A stretch of 64,000 bases of DNA from Legionella_C sp048541585 (GCF_048541585.1 NZ_CP183303.1:930001-994000); one strand, 5' to 3'; shown: positions 27,931 to 37,497, counted from the first letter of the stretch. Translations and numbers: made by a program. The notes: generated by a model from the sequence alone, not told the origin.

Positions 27931-28632
27931 TTATTGCAATTTAGTACCTGGACGCTCTATAGGAATTGGTCGTTGGTTATCTAGCATTTCAATTATACTA
28001 TTAGGTGTCGCAGTAAAGTCCTTCCATGAGAACAGATTATTCTCTTCACAGCACTTAACAATATCTCCCAACTTCCCTTCTTTTAGGGCTTGGAACATTA
28101 TAGGAGTCAAAGCGCTAGGTTCTTTCTTTCCTTCTAAAATATCTAAGAAGGTTTGCGCCGCATCTATTTTTACTTTAGCATTCATTCCAGTAACTCTACC
28201 CCAAAACCCTTTGTAGTATTTTTCTGGTTTGCTACGTGCATTAGCGACTTCTTCTTTGAAGTTCTTAATATAGTTCTCTAACTTAACTATTATTTCAGCT
28301 TTTTTCATACCCTTATTGAACTCAGGCTCTTCTGTAATACTATTAATAAACTCAGCTCTTCCTTGATCACTATTAAAGACTGCATATACGGTCAGACCTC
28401 TCATACCAGGGTATACTATTTCTTGTTGAGAAAGTTCACAATTTTGACCGTGATATGCTAATTTATATAATAAATCTTTTAATGTATTACAAGTGGTCAA
28501 GCCCGGAGGGTTATTCGGAGAAATTTTATCTAACTCTTCAAATATAGGCAAAATGAGTTTTAAAATGTGTGGCTTCGTTGAATTTTCATCCCTTAATCGT
28601 TCTAACCAATCTTTAAATTCTTGATATTTCAT
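27931..28632 (-). CDS. Hypothetical effector-like protein, 233 aa
   Basis: I take the ATG at 28632, which follows AAAGGGA, rather than one eight codons upstream. Soluble, helical and charged, with no signal peptide. An aromatic-basic segment KYYKGFWGRVTGMNAKVK (~150-167) precedes helices, and the last residues are PIERPGTKLQ. I recognise no family. A single gene flanked by AT-rich spacers; effector-like in style only. Confidence 0.72.
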   Translation of the reverse strand: MKYQEFKDWLERLRDENSTKPHILKLILPIFEELDKISPNNPPGLTTCNTLKDLLYKLAYHGQNCELSQQEIVYPGMRGLTVYAVFNSDQGRAEFINSITEEPEFNKGMKKAEIIVKLENYIKNFKEEVANARSKPEKYYKGFWGRVTGMNAKVKIDAAQTFLDILEGKKEPSALTPIMFQALKEGKLGDIVKCCEENNLFSWKDFTATPNSIIEMLDNQRPIPIERPGTKLQ

Positions 28633-29402
28633 AAATTCCCTTTGATAAGTAATCAATTAGTTAAAGTATAAATCAAAAAGATTAACATTTTATTAAATAA
28701 TTAAAATTTAATACAAATTTTAATTATTTAATAACGATAACTGAACAAATAATTTGAGTCATGTAAAATCAATAACATCACAACGCAGATGCTTTGATTT
28801 AAATTGATCAATAACCAGAACTGGTGCTCATTCAATAACTTTATCTAATTAGTCTAATTTGCATGAGAGAAAAGAATTTTTAAGGGTAAATAGAGGAAGG
28901 CTCAGGCAGCCCACAAGGTCTTGCTTGGATTAAGAACTTCGCTTCAAGCAGTGGTAGTTTGCAATTTAGCACTAATAAATTTTTAGACTTTGGCGTGCGC
29001 TGCTCTCGAGCATTAACGTTATAATATTTAATACTATTTTAAGCTTACGTTTTGTAGCTTTAAAATAGTTTGTAGACCAAAATAGCTTCCCTTATAATAG
29101 CTCAGGGGATAGCTTAAACTTTAGCAAAAAATTGGCTTTGAAGGAGTGAAACCTGGTTGAATATTATGCTGAAAAACGCAGTTTAGCTTTCCAAATGCTT
29201 ATTTTAAAGCCGATATTCGCCCAACATGTTCCAAATACAGTCTTTTAGTAAGACTTTAATAATCTTTTACTAAAAATCTTTTAAAAGGCTATCAATCTAA
29301 CAGTGCTACTAACCTAAAAAATTTTATTTTTAAAAATGCTCCTATAAAAATAATATAACCTAGCTCCTTGTTAAGCTAACTTACATCGTATAAGGATTTT
29401 AG
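28633..29402. other. Intergenic, ~770 bp, with a gene remnant
   Basis: AT-rich spacer containing the Lcl_C-like fragment at 28890-29024. No other coding or RNA signal seen; the last 100 bp should hold the promoter of the secreted repeat protein. Confidence 0.5.
28890..29024 (+). pseudogene. C-terminal remnant of an Lcl_C/DUF1566 paralogue
   Basis: The frame IEEGSGSPQGLAWIKNFASS through FLDFGVRCSRALTL and stop aligns directly with the end of the downstream gene (FEGSPNAAWYRSFASGGSF ... LLGVRCSRILTF). It has no start and only about 44 codons, so an older tandem copy was largely deleted. Confidence 0.7.
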
Positions 29403-29432
29403 ATGAATGTTATACAAGTTATTAAAAATTAA
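29392..29432 (+). other. Probable true start of the next gene, frameshifted in an A5 run
   Basis: AAGGA (29392-29396) is correctly spaced before the ATG at 29403, which reads MNVIQVIKN and stops at 29430. After the five-A run (29424-29428) the frame of the downstream gene reads KLIIGTCLMLAMTVMHAG. One extra A would join both into a textbook signal peptide. Confidence 0.65.
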
Positions 29433-29449
29433 TTATAGGTACATGCCTG

Positions 29450-31699
29450 ATGTTAGCCATGACAGTTATGCACGCAGGAACACCTTTGCTGATCTTCACA
29501 CCCCTAACCGCTACAACACTCACTGTCGCAGCCAATGACAGCGTGTCTGTAAGCTATCAAGTGACCAATCAATCTAGAAGATTACATAGCTTAGTGATGC
29601 AAGCAATACCTGGTGTTAGGCAAGTAACTAGTGTAGGGCATTGCCCTAATCCATTTGTATTAGACTATCAACAATCATGTATTTTGAGCTTAATTATTGA
29701 TGGCAGCGCTTTAAAAGAAAATATATTAGGAGGACCCATGGTATGTAGTCAGGGCAACCTAAATCAATGTTACCAGCCAAGCCCCCTACATCGTTTAGTG
29801 ATTACCCGTGGCCCAGATGCGGCCTATACTTTAGGTGGAACAGTGTTTGGTTTAGTAGGCACAATCGTATTAGCTAATAATAACGGCGTGACACTAACCT
29901 TAAATGCTGATGACAAATTTACGTTTCCTACAGAACTCTTACCAGGTAGTACATATGCTGTAACTATACAAAACCAGCCTGCCAATCAAACCTGTACAGT
30001 TGCCAATAGCACAGGCATTATTACGAACGCTAATATCACTAATATTACCGTGAATTGTTCAACCAATACTCGCACAATTGGAGGGCAGGTAACGGGTTTG
30101 GCTTCATCTGAGTCTGTTACCTTACAAAACAACGGCACTGACAATTTAATAGTTACGAACAATGGCTCCTTTAACTTTTCGAGGCCTGTTGCACAAGGTA
30201 GTACGTACAATGTGACAGTACTGAATCAACCTAGTACCCAAACCTGTACTGTAAGTAATGGTATTGGAACAGCTGAAATTTCAAACGTTACTAATGTGCA
30301 AGTCAATTGTGCAACCAATGCTTATATGGTGGGTGGCATCGTCTCTGGCCTGTCTGGCACTGTTGTTTTACAAAACAATGGTGTAGACCCCCTCTCTATC
30401 AATAGTAATGGGAGTTTTACCTTTTCAACCCCTGTTGCGCAGGGCGCGCCTTATAACGTCACTGTCTCTACACAGCCAATTGGACAAAACTGTATAGTGA
30501 CTAATAGCAACGGCACCATGGGTGGAGGCAATGTTACTAATGTTGGAGTAACCTGTACTGTGAATACGACTGTATTAAGCATTAGCACTGATAATTTAGC
30601 CTTAAGTGTAACAGGGCTTACGGAGTATGGAATAAGCGGCACGCCTTCCTCTGGGCTTGCTCGTATAATTACCATTATTAATACAGGAAGTAATCCTGCA
30701 GTGAACTTATCGCTAACAACACCTAATTGGCCTTTAGGTACTACAAGCTTAACAAACTGCGGCAGCACGTTGGCTGCAGGTAGCAGTTGTACGATTACCG
30801 TGACGCCTGGTGCTACCGCCACTTCAAATGGTACTAGTCCTTGCTCGGATGGAACAGCACCTGTGCCTGGAGTTATTGAAATCAGCGCCGATAATACAAC
30901 CACAGTCTCCAGCAATGTTGTTGTATTAAACTATGGATGTATTTATCAGGGCGGTTATGTATATGCTTTCGATGACACTACTCCTGATACTAGTAGTGTT
31001 GGTGGCAAGGTTATTATAACATCTGATCAAGCTTCGCCTTATCCTAATGGCATTGTGTGGAGCTCTAATGGCTCGGCGAATAGTGGAAATAATGGCTCCA
31101 ATCCAGCAGGTGTCAGCTATGATTTATTGCCAGGTATTGATCAATTATCCACTTCTTTGGTAGGTTCGCCCACTTACAGTATATTTGCCGCATTTTTTGC
31201 AACAACCTATACTAATCCTAATCCCTTTACTCCTGCCTCCTTTGCTATGTGCAATGGAAAATCCGATGGCGCTTGTAATACTAGTAACATCGTCACCTTT
31301 TACAACCGATTTATTACCAATAATACTGAGGGAAGTGGAGATAGTCCGCCTTTTAGTGCCTCTAATGGACCAACAAATCTTACTTACTACGCTACCGGCT
31401 TATGCAAACAAAGTATTAGCAATTACTCTGACTGGTATCTACCTGCAATCTGTGAATTAGGTTATGGAGGCGTTACTTGTGGTGCTTCAAATGCGCCGGT
31501 GCTACAAAATATACAATCCAGCTTGATAGATACGAATATTCTTAATACTCTTGCAGGACTATATTGGAGTTCTACCGAATTTGAAGGTAGCCCGAACGCT
31601 GCGTGGTACCGGTCATTTGCCTCTGGTGGCAGCTTTATGAGTGCCACTGATAAAGATACTCTACTTGGAGTGAGGTGCTCTCGAATTTTAACCTTTTAG
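29450..31699 (+). CDS. Secreted repeat protein with Lcl_C (DUF1566) domain
   Basis: 749 residues from this ATG, although the probable original start is at 29403 in another frame. After a degenerate signal region come three tandem ~84-residue repeats (~127-210, 211-294, 295-375), each opening with GG.V.GL and closing with TNITVNC, TNVQVNC or TNVGVTC. A beta-rich part (~376-500) follows, then a C-terminal domain with DWYLPAICELG, LYWSSTEF and LLGVRCSRIL, typical of DUF1566/Lcl C-terminal domains. In L. pneumophila Lcl this domain binds glycosaminoglycans. Probably a surface or secreted adhesin-like protein; exported only if the frameshift is bypassed. Confidence 0.85.
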   Translation: MLAMTVMHAGTPLLIFTPLTATTLTVAANDSVSVSYQVTNQSRRLHSLVMQAIPGVRQVTSVGHCPNPFVLDYQQSCILSLIIDGSALKENILGGPMVCSQGNLNQCYQPSPLHRLVITRGPDAAYTLGGTVFGLVGTIVLANNNGVTLTLNADDKFTFPTELLPGSTYAVTIQNQPANQTCTVANSTGIITNANITNITVNCSTNTRTIGGQVTGLASSESVTLQNNGTDNLIVTNNGSFNFSRPVAQGSTYNVTVLNQPSTQTCTVSNGIGTAEISNVTNVQVNCATNAYMVGGIVSGLSGTVVLQNNGVDPLSINSNGSFTFSTPVAQGAPYNVTVSTQPIGQNCIVTNSNGTMGGGNVTNVGVTCTVNTTVLSISTDNLALSVTGLTEYGISGTPSSGLARIITIINTGSNPAVNLSLTTPNWPLGTTSLTNCGSTLAAGSSCTITVTPGATATSNGTSPCSDGTAPVPGVIEISADNTTTVSSNVVVLNYGCIYQGGYVYAFDDTTPDTSSVGGKVIITSDQASPYPNGIVWSSNGSANSGNNGSNPAGVSYDLLPGIDQLSTSLVGSPTYSIFAAFFATTYTNPNPFTPASFAMCNGKSDGACNTSNIVTFYNRFITNNTEGSGDSPPFSASNGPTNLTYYATGLCKQSISNYSDWYLPAICELGYGGVTCGASNAPVLQNIQSSLIDTNILNTLAGLYWSSTEFEGSPNAAWYRSFASGGSFMSATDKDTLLGVRCSRILTF

Positions 31700-31962
31700 T
31701 TCTTTGGTTGGTTACCTGGTTGCTAAGCTCCTCGTTTCTTTTAGTTCTATATGTTTTGATAAATTCAATACTATTATTTAATCGCCTGGGATGATTTGCC
31801 GGGCGTAAATACGATATTAATCAGATGAGAAGATTGTTCTATGACTTTAGCACACCTAGAGCCACTGCATTTAATAGACTATAAAGATTTGAAGTAGGCA
31901 TTTATTTATATATTTAACTTGTTTAATCTTTAATGGTCAAATATAGTGGCTGGCTTATTTAA

Positions 31963-32853
31963 CTAGCTAAAAACGATGCCATCTTTTAATGCTTGCTCAT
32001 AGTAATAGGCTAAAAGTAAGTTAATATTCTTATTATTTAACATGACTGATGGATAAATCGCATAGATCATAATAGGGGGGGAAATACTTTCTGGTAAAAT
32101 AGAAACCAATTTGCCTTCTGATACTTCTTGTTGCACTGAAAATAAAGGTGCCCAAATAATACCTAGTGAGTCAATAGCAGCTTGTTTTAATACGGTTGCG
32201 TTGTTACTTAACAAATTGCCCTCAACTTTAACTGCCGTTTTATTAAACAACCAATTGTTATGTAAGCCATATAAGGTGTTAATTAAACAATTATGCTTAG
32301 ATAAATCAGTAGTGCTTTGTGGATATCCATGTTGTTTGAGATAGGCAGGCGAGGCAAAGAGCTGGCGCTGAATAGAAAAAAAATCTTTATAGATTAACTT
32401 TGGATGTTTTATATTTTCAAATGAAAAAGCAATATCAAATTGATAATTATATATTTCTATCGATTCTGACCCAACTACAATGTTGATTTTGATTTGTGGA
32501 TATTTTTTCATGAATTGAATACTTAAATCAGTTAGATAGGGAATAAGGGGCGTTACAGTAAAGTAAACTTGAATAGTTCCTTTAGGCTCAATATCGTTAT
32601 ATTGACTAATAGCCTTAATTTCTTGTAACTTATCAAAAAGCCGCATTGTTTTTTGATAAAGTAGCTGACCTTGTTCAGTTAAAACTAGCCGAGCCGTTGA
32701 GCGGACAAATAATTTTACTTTTAAATCCTCTTCAAGCCAGGTAATTTGCTTGCTGATTTTCGACGGAGAGATATATAACTTGCGCGCGCCTGCCGTGAAG
32801 CTGCCGCAGTCGACTGTAGCGATAAAACTTTTTAAGCAGGATAATAGGTTCAT
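31963..32853 (-). CDS. LysR-family transcriptional regulator
   Basis: 296 residues. N-terminal winged helix-turn-helix (MNLLSCLKSFIATVDCGSF, ARKLYISPSKISKQITWLEE) and a periplasmic-binding-like effector domain (residues ~90-290, GTIQVYFTVTPLIPYL, HNCLINTLYG). The ligand is unknown. Such regulators usually control a divergent neighbour; the divergent gene here, across ~417 bp, is the glutamine-amidotransferase-like one, and an inverted repeat lies before it, so control of that gene is possible but unproven. Confidence 0.9.
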   Translation of the reverse strand: MNLLSCLKSFIATVDCGSFTAGARKLYISPSKISKQITWLEEDLKVKLFVRSTARLVLTEQGQLLYQKTMRLFDKLQEIKAISQYNDIEPKGTIQVYFTVTPLIPYLTDLSIQFMKKYPQIKINIVVGSESIEIYNYQFDIAFSFENIKHPKLIYKDFFSIQRQLFASPAYLKQHGYPQSTTDLSKHNCLINTLYGLHNNWLFNKTAVKVEGNLLSNNATVLKQAAIDSLGIIWAPLFSVQQEVSEGKLVSILPESISPPIMIYAIYPSVMLNNKNINLLLAYYYEQALKDGIVFS

Positions 32854-33270
32854 ATTTTTTTATTAAAGATAATTACTTAATAATTATAGCAATAATTATA
32901 TTAGTTCTAGTTTATTAAGTAATTTATAAGCCATATATATGGATCAATGTTGCAAAATAAGCAGGTTGTCCATTAAGTATATTGCATAATCACTTCGCTA
33001 TAAAAATCACGCCATTTGAAATATGTTAGATTTTTAACATTTATAGAAAATCCTATCGTAATGCACTAATAATACTACAATTTCATTGGTGCAATACCGC
33101 CAATATTCTTTTTATTACCCTAATATTTATTTCCAATTAAGAAATTTAGGGTTTCCAAATTGCTAGATTCTCACCCATTAATATTTAATCTTACAAACAT
33201 TTTTCTATTCAAATTGATTGTAATTGTGCTATACAATCATTTTTATGGCCAATTTGATTGTTATTATACT
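32854..33270. other. Intergenic, 417 bp, divergent
   Basis: AT-rich divergent promoter region between the LysR gene and the GATase-like gene. The only structured element noted is the dyad at 33216-33238. Confidence 0.5.
33216..33238. promoter_or_regulatory. Operator-like inverted repeat
   Basis: GATTGTA and TACAATC, separated by nine bases, just upstream of the gene at 33271. A partial direct copy (TTTGATTGTTATTATACTATG) overlaps the start codon. Confidence 0.35.
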
Positions 33271-34353
33271 ATGTCAAGAATTAAAGTTGCTGTCACCGAT
33301 AGCCTGGAAGTAGGAAGCCTAAGTGCGCCTTCACTTAAAAAGTCATTTGCTTCTGTAAAGTGTAATGTTGTTGATGCTGATTTCAGAGAAATGATGAAAG
33401 ATATACCTAAAGAAGTATTTGAAAAGGCATATAAAACTACGGAAGGTCGGAAAAAGCTTTTTTTACATGCTAAATATAAGGCTAATGAAATTCTTGATAA
33501 AGTCGATGGCTTAGCATTATCAGGAAATGTTGCTATGATTGATCCTTCTTTATTTAACCAACTACCTGATAGTAATTACATTTATGATTTTGCAAGAACA
33601 GTTGCAGAGTTAGCCTTAATACATGTGGCAACCCAACGTGGGATGCCCATAATGGGCATTTGCGGAGGTTATGAAGCCATTGCTGTTTATTATAATAGTA
33701 CATTGCGCTCATTAACTCCGGCTGAGTTAAATCAACAAGGTTATATGTCTTATGATAAAATTATTTTTGATACGCAATCTATTTTAGGTCAACTTTTTAA
33801 TTATGATGCAAAGGATTTATCTTCTAGTTCATCAACGGTGACAAGAAGTTTTTTTGGTGCCCATAGGCAGATTGTTGATAAGCTAAAACCATCCTATTTA
33901 AAGGTAACAGGCTGGGCAAGTGATGGTAAATTAATTGAGGCAGTTGAAGGAAAGTATGGTGCGCCTTTAATTGGAATGCAATTTCATCCAGAAATTACCT
34001 TACATGGTGTATTTCCTGATTCTAGTCATATGGGAGCAGAATCAGAAAAAAAAGTTTGCTTAAAATTATTTGATTTTTTCTTTAAAGCGGCACAGGCTTA
34101 TAACAATAAAAAAAGAGTTAATATTGAGTTAAAAGAAGCCTTTTCAGCATTTCCAGAAGTACCGCAAAAAGTAGAAAAAGACGCTATCAGTGTAAATAAT
34201 TCTATTAAAGCTAAATCTATAGAGCAAAATAATACGCCGTCTAATACCTTATTAAATAGCCCTGCAATATTTTGGCAAGGAAAAAAGAGAGCTCCTCAAT
34301 TAGAAATAGATAATGCACCATGTAATCAAGTGGTACTAGCCAATACTATGTGA
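33271..34353 (+). CDS. Class I glutamine amidotransferase-like (peptidase C26) protein
   Basis: I use the ATG at 33271 (MSRIKVAVTD), where homology-like sequence begins; an upstream TTG at 33160 would add 37 unlikely residues. The Cys-His-Glu triad of class I GATases/C26 gamma-glutamyl hydrolases is visible: C131 in IMGICGGYEAI, H239 and E241 in GMQFHPEITLHG. The domain spans ~1-275; the ~85-residue C-terminal tail is polar and Asn/Lys-rich. PuuD-type enzymes hydrolyse gamma-glutamyl amides. There is no synthetase partner nearby. The long polar tail and isolated position suggest a secreted or effector version, which is inference. Confidence 0.82.
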   Translation: MSRIKVAVTDSLEVGSLSAPSLKKSFASVKCNVVDADFREMMKDIPKEVFEKAYKTTEGRKKLFLHAKYKANEILDKVDGLALSGNVAMIDPSLFNQLPDSNYIYDFARTVAELALIHVATQRGMPIMGICGGYEAIAVYYNSTLRSLTPAELNQQGYMSYDKIIFDTQSILGQLFNYDAKDLSSSSSTVTRSFFGAHRQIVDKLKPSYLKVTGWASDGKLIEAVEGKYGAPLIGMQFHPEITLHGVFPDSSHMGAESEKKVCLKLFDFFFKAAQAYNNKKRVNIELKEAFSAFPEVPQKVEKDAISVNNSIKAKSIEQNNTPSNTLLNSPAIFWQGKKRAPQLEIDNAPCNQVVLANTM

Positions 34354-34361
34354 AAATCAAA

Positions 34362-34385
34362 TTGCAAGGCTTAGCTGCCTTGCAA
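34362..34385 (+). terminator. Hairpin terminator-like element
   Basis: TTGCAAGGC and GCCTTGCAA with a six-base loop, nine bases after the stop codon. No clear T-run follows. Confidence 0.5.
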
Positions 34386-34463
34386 AAACTATACTAGCTA
34401 CTGTGTAGAGAGAAACTTATACACTTCATCAAACCCCTAATCAACATTTTCATTAGCAGGTAA

Positions 34464-35396
34464 TTATGGTTTAGTTGAAATTTTACTTTCTGTAATTTCT
34501 TCTGAAGAGAAATTAGCTGAATCACGCAATGAATTTTCTATTTTCTGTTTAAATTCTATTGTATTTTGGTAAAAAGTATTGCATTTATCTAATTGATTTA
34601 TTTTCTGCGTATTTTGTTCTACGAAAGAGTCAGCTTTTTTTAGAAGACTTTTGGTATATTGACGAACGCCTTTATGTTTTTCTACGCTTTTTTCAACTAC
34701 CTTGCTTTCTTCTTTGGCAATATCTATGGTTTCTTCACACTTTTCATTTAAATAACGTAGGAAAAAGCTTGCTGTACTACTTACAGAGGTAATAGCAGAG
34801 TCCAATGTTTCTTTACTTGGACTTTTAAATAACTCTTGAGTAGTTGCTTGAGTTTCGGGGAAACTATCTGTCAGTTGTTGAAAGTTGGTCTTAATAGATC
34901 CTGTCGTTTTAAACTGCTCATGCATTTTCCTTACATTATTTTTTTGTTTCTTAATAAAGCTAGTGGTATTTTCTAAAGTTCTTGCAAAAAAACTTTTGTC
35001 TTGAGTGTCTAGAGTCTGTGATATCGTTTTTAAACCATTCTGAAATTTATTAATTCCTTTATCCAATGAATAAATCTGTTCCTTAGCTGGATTAATTAAT
35101 GTTCCAGTTATTTTTGTAGCAACTACTTCTTTTGTTTTTTCTGCAATACTTTCTTTAATCTGGTCTTTTATATCTTCTTCTTTTTTTTCTAAACCATTTT
35201 GTAATGTAGTAGCCTGCTCAATAATAAAGCTTTGGCTGCTATCAATCATATCCTGCACTTTTTTTGTGGATTCATTCAATTGTGAAGTTTTATCATGCTT
35301 CTTAGCCATCAAATCACATTCGGCTATAATATAATCGAGTTTCTCTTCCCACGTCTTAATCTCTGAAGGCCTTACACTCTTTTTCTGCTCTGGCAT
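34464..35396 (-). CDS. Coiled-coil hypothetical protein, 310 aa
   Basis: Strongly helical, Lys/Glu/Gln-rich protein without signal peptide. Heptad-like stretches cover much of ~25-130 (DDIKDQIKESIAEKTKEVV), ~150-180 and ~210-295. A moderately hydrophobic patch near 205-215 (SSTASFFLRYL) is too short to be a clear membrane helix. Convergent with the GATase-like gene. Long coiled-coil orphans are frequent Dot/Icm effectors, often acting on host membranes, but no catalytic motif is visible. Confidence 0.75.
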   Translation of the reverse strand: MPEQKKSVRPSEIKTWEEKLDYIIAECDLMAKKHDKTSQLNESTKKVQDMIDSSQSFIIEQATTLQNGLEKKEEDIKDQIKESIAEKTKEVVATKITGTLINPAKEQIYSLDKGINKFQNGLKTISQTLDTQDKSFFARTLENTTSFIKKQKNNVRKMHEQFKTTGSIKTNFQQLTDSFPETQATTQELFKSPSKETLDSAITSVSSTASFFLRYLNEKCEETIDIAKEESKVVEKSVEKHKGVRQYTKSLLKKADSFVEQNTQKINQLDKCNTFYQNTIEFKQKIENSLRDSANFSSEEITESKISTKP

Positions 35397-35651
35397 AATA
35401 AATACAACTTAATTAATAAATAATATGATTAATAAATACGGCTGCATTATATGAAAACAAGCTTAAGAGAACATTAAGTGACCAAAATGAGCATTTTTAG
35501 TTTCATTTGATGTAATGACATTTGGCGACTCTTTGTGTGAAATGTGAGAAAGATAAAAATAGCAGTTATTAATACCTAAATCTGTTGCAAAATCAGCCTT
35601 TAATTAATATTGGTACAAGTTTCTCGAACATAGATGAACCCCCCCTTTTTT

Positions 35652-35679
35652 TTGCCAACGTCCGGTAGCTTGTCCGGCG
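35652..35679. repeat. Dispersed repeat, copy 1 (GCCAACGTCC type)
   Basis: TTGCCAACGTCCGGTAGCTT followed by GTCCGGCG. Same body as the copy at 35922 with changes in the stem. Confidence 0.55.
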
Positions 35680-35799
35680 TTGTTGCATATATTATGAGGT
35701 TTAGTTAAAACAAAGAATAGATAAAAAAAGGTGTCATTACGAACCTAAAGGGTATAACTTCAGCAAGATATAGCTTGGGTGTAGGCCTGCGGGCCGAAA

Positions 35800-35826
35800 C
35801 CTGGGTTTCACGTCGTTTCACCCAGG
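35800..35826. repeat. 27-bp palindromic repeat, copy 1
   Basis: CCTGGGTTTCAC, three bases, GTTTCACCCAGG arms; 25 of 27 bases match the copy at 41553-41579. Confidence 0.7.
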
Positions 35827-35921
35827 CTACTTGCTTATTGATTCTTCCTAACAATCTTCTCTATAAAGTTAAAAGCTTTGTACTAGATGAAAATAGAACC
35901 TAGGTGAAAAAACTCTCTTTC

Positions 35922-35955
35922 TTGCCAACGTCCCGTGGCTTGTCCACGGGATCCA
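35922..35955. repeat. Dispersed repeat, copy 2, with perfect stem
   Basis: TTGCCAACGT followed by CCCGTGG, CTTGT, CCACGGG and ATCCAG; the 7-bp arms are perfect. Confidence 0.6.
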
Positions 35956-36096
35956 GTGATTTAAGCGCTACGTTATATTCTGCTAACAGGTCGGAGAAAG
36001 TAGGAGTGGCGTGGAAAAGATATTTCTTAACTGGTGCCAAAAGCAATAAATGGTTTTAATTTATTCTTAATATAACGTTAATAAATTTTGATTATA

Positions 36097-36324
36097 ATGC
36101 GCCAAGGAAAAAATATTTGGCAAGCCACGCAAGGACAATTGAAAAATTGGTTTCATGCCAAAATACGTTTACAAAAGATGTCTGGTTATTTGTTATCAAA
36201 TCTTGATTTCGAGCGGAATTCCTTAGAAGCTAAAAAAGAGGTTGAACAAATTAAAGCAAGATTCAATCTTAAGGAGCAAGATGATATTCTAACAACTTCC
36301 GCTACAAATAATATTAAAATGTAA
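36097..36324 (+). CDS. Small hypothetical protein, 75 aa
   Basis: A short basic-to-acidic helical protein (MRQGKNIWQATQGQLKNWF ... EVEQIKARFNLKEQDDIL). No ribosome site of note before the ATG at 36097; a TTG three codons earlier is an alternative. It lies in a repeat-rich spacer upstream of the outer membrane protein gene. Composition looks coding, but it could be a remnant. Confidence 0.45.
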   Translation: MRQGKNIWQATQGQLKNWFHAKIRLQKMSGYLLSNLDFERNSLEAKKEVEQIKARFNLKEQDDILTTSATNNIKM

Positions 36325-36476
36325 TTTAATAATTCCTTCTTTATCAACCCCTTTGTGGGGGGATAATGAGTTATAAATTTTACTAGATAGTAAAAGATTA
36401 CTTCCAATTTTAAATTTTCTCGCTTATATTCACAAACCTTCATATAAGGAGAAAATTGTCAAAGGAGAAGGAATTA

Positions 36477-37466
36477 ATGACCTCTTTAAAAAAAACTACC
36501 CTAAGTCTATTTATTATCGGCGTTTTCAATAATCAGCTTTCTACCGCGGGCACTATGGGGCCTGTAAGCGTATGTGATCAAACTAGCTTATTTGTGGGAA
36601 TAAATGCTCTTTATTTACAGCCACGTAATGATGACTTAGATTATGTAACAGTTTTTACTAATCGCCCAACATATACCTCTAATGTTGATTTAAATTATGA
36701 TTGGGGATTTAATCTTTTTGGTGGCATAAAATTTTATAACAATAATGATCTCACGGTCTCATGGCAAAGACTTCATACCAGTGATCACAATGTTACTTTT
36801 CCTAGTGAAGAATTTGCTGTAGAACCACGCTGGTTACCTCAAGGTGCTTGGACATCAGTATTAGGTAGAGCTAGATTTGATTATGATGAAGTTTCTGGCG
36901 TTATTGCCCATACCTCTCTTTTTAATAATGGCTGGTTGATTCGTTATGGAATAGGTGCTGATTATGCTGAAATTGACTCAAGATTTTTAGTGTATGCTAC
37001 AACAGACACAGTAACGGTAAATCGAGGGTTTACTAACACCAGTGTTTTTCATGGGGTAGGACCACGTATTGAAGGTGATGTGTTTTATAATCTTTATCAG
37101 GAACTTAATGTATTTGCGAGTGCTAATGCAGCTTTACTAATTGGATCTAGAGAATTTTATCTTTCAGCGCAGCGCTCTAGTGATTCAAGCAGATACTTTG
37201 ATGATAGATTAACACAAGTACCGAAATTAGGTCTTCGAGTAGGGCTAGATTATAAGTATCCTATTGGACTTTTAAGTACTGGTAAACGCGCTGTAATTGA
37301 TTTTCAAGTTGGTTGGCAAGCTGAAACTTATTTTGACGCTATTGAACGTCCTTCAACTGGCGTGATTGGTGGAGAGGGTTCACTAAGTACATTTTTACCT
37401 CGAACATCTAATTACAATAATCAAGGGTTATTCTTTGGTGTAGCATTATCCACTGATTGTTTATAA
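36477..37466 (+). CDS. Legionella major outer membrane protein family (MOMP-like) beta-barrel
   Basis: Start taken at the ATG at 36477, which follows AAGGAG (36462-36467); an upstream frame start at 36456 overlaps that ribosome site. Signal peptide ends near residue 24 (NNQLSTAG). The mature N-terminus (MGPVSVCDQTSLFVGINALYLQP) and alternating beta-strands with C-terminal GLFFGVALSTDC match the Legionella_OMP family (Pfam PF05150), porin-like proteins of this genus. It resides in the outer membrane; L. pneumophila MOMP is a cation-selective porin and binds complement C3. The single strongest genus marker in the window. Confidence 0.93.
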   Translation: MTSLKKTTLSLFIIGVFNNQLSTAGTMGPVSVCDQTSLFVGINALYLQPRNDDLDYVTVFTNRPTYTSNVDLNYDWGFNLFGGIKFYNNNDLTVSWQRLHTSDHNVTFPSEEFAVEPRWLPQGAWTSVLGRARFDYDEVSGVIAHTSLFNNGWLIRYGIGADYAEIDSRFLVYATTDTVTVNRGFTNTSVFHGVGPRIEGDVFYNLYQELNVFASANAALLIGSREFYLSAQRSSDSSRYFDDRLTQVPKLGLRVGLDYKYPIGLLSTGKRAVIDFQVGWQAETYFDAIERPSTGVIGGEGSLSTFLPRTSNYNNQGLFFGVALSTDCL

Positions 37467-37497
37467 TGTTTTCAGACTTACTATGAGCTTTAGATAA

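Larger units (their letters stand above)
35397..36096. other. Intergenic, ~700 bp, mosaic of short dispersed repeats
   Basis: No gene found. It holds two copies of a GCCAACGTCC-type palindromic repeat (35652-35679, 35922-35955) and one CCTGGGTTTCAC-type palindrome (35800-35826, second copy at 41553). Fragments such as CTGTTGCAAAATCA (35582) resemble IS ends. Looks like a dumping ground for short mobile repeats. Confidence 0.5.

Noticed and set aside
30451..30915. 154-codon minus-strand frame
   Set aside because: Antisense to the Val/Thr-rich repeats of the Lcl_C-domain protein, where stops are rare in the opposite frame.
35582..35640. CTGTTGCAAAATCA, similar to the ends of the IS1182 element
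   Set aside because: Only a dozen bases match the IS terminus; no second end.
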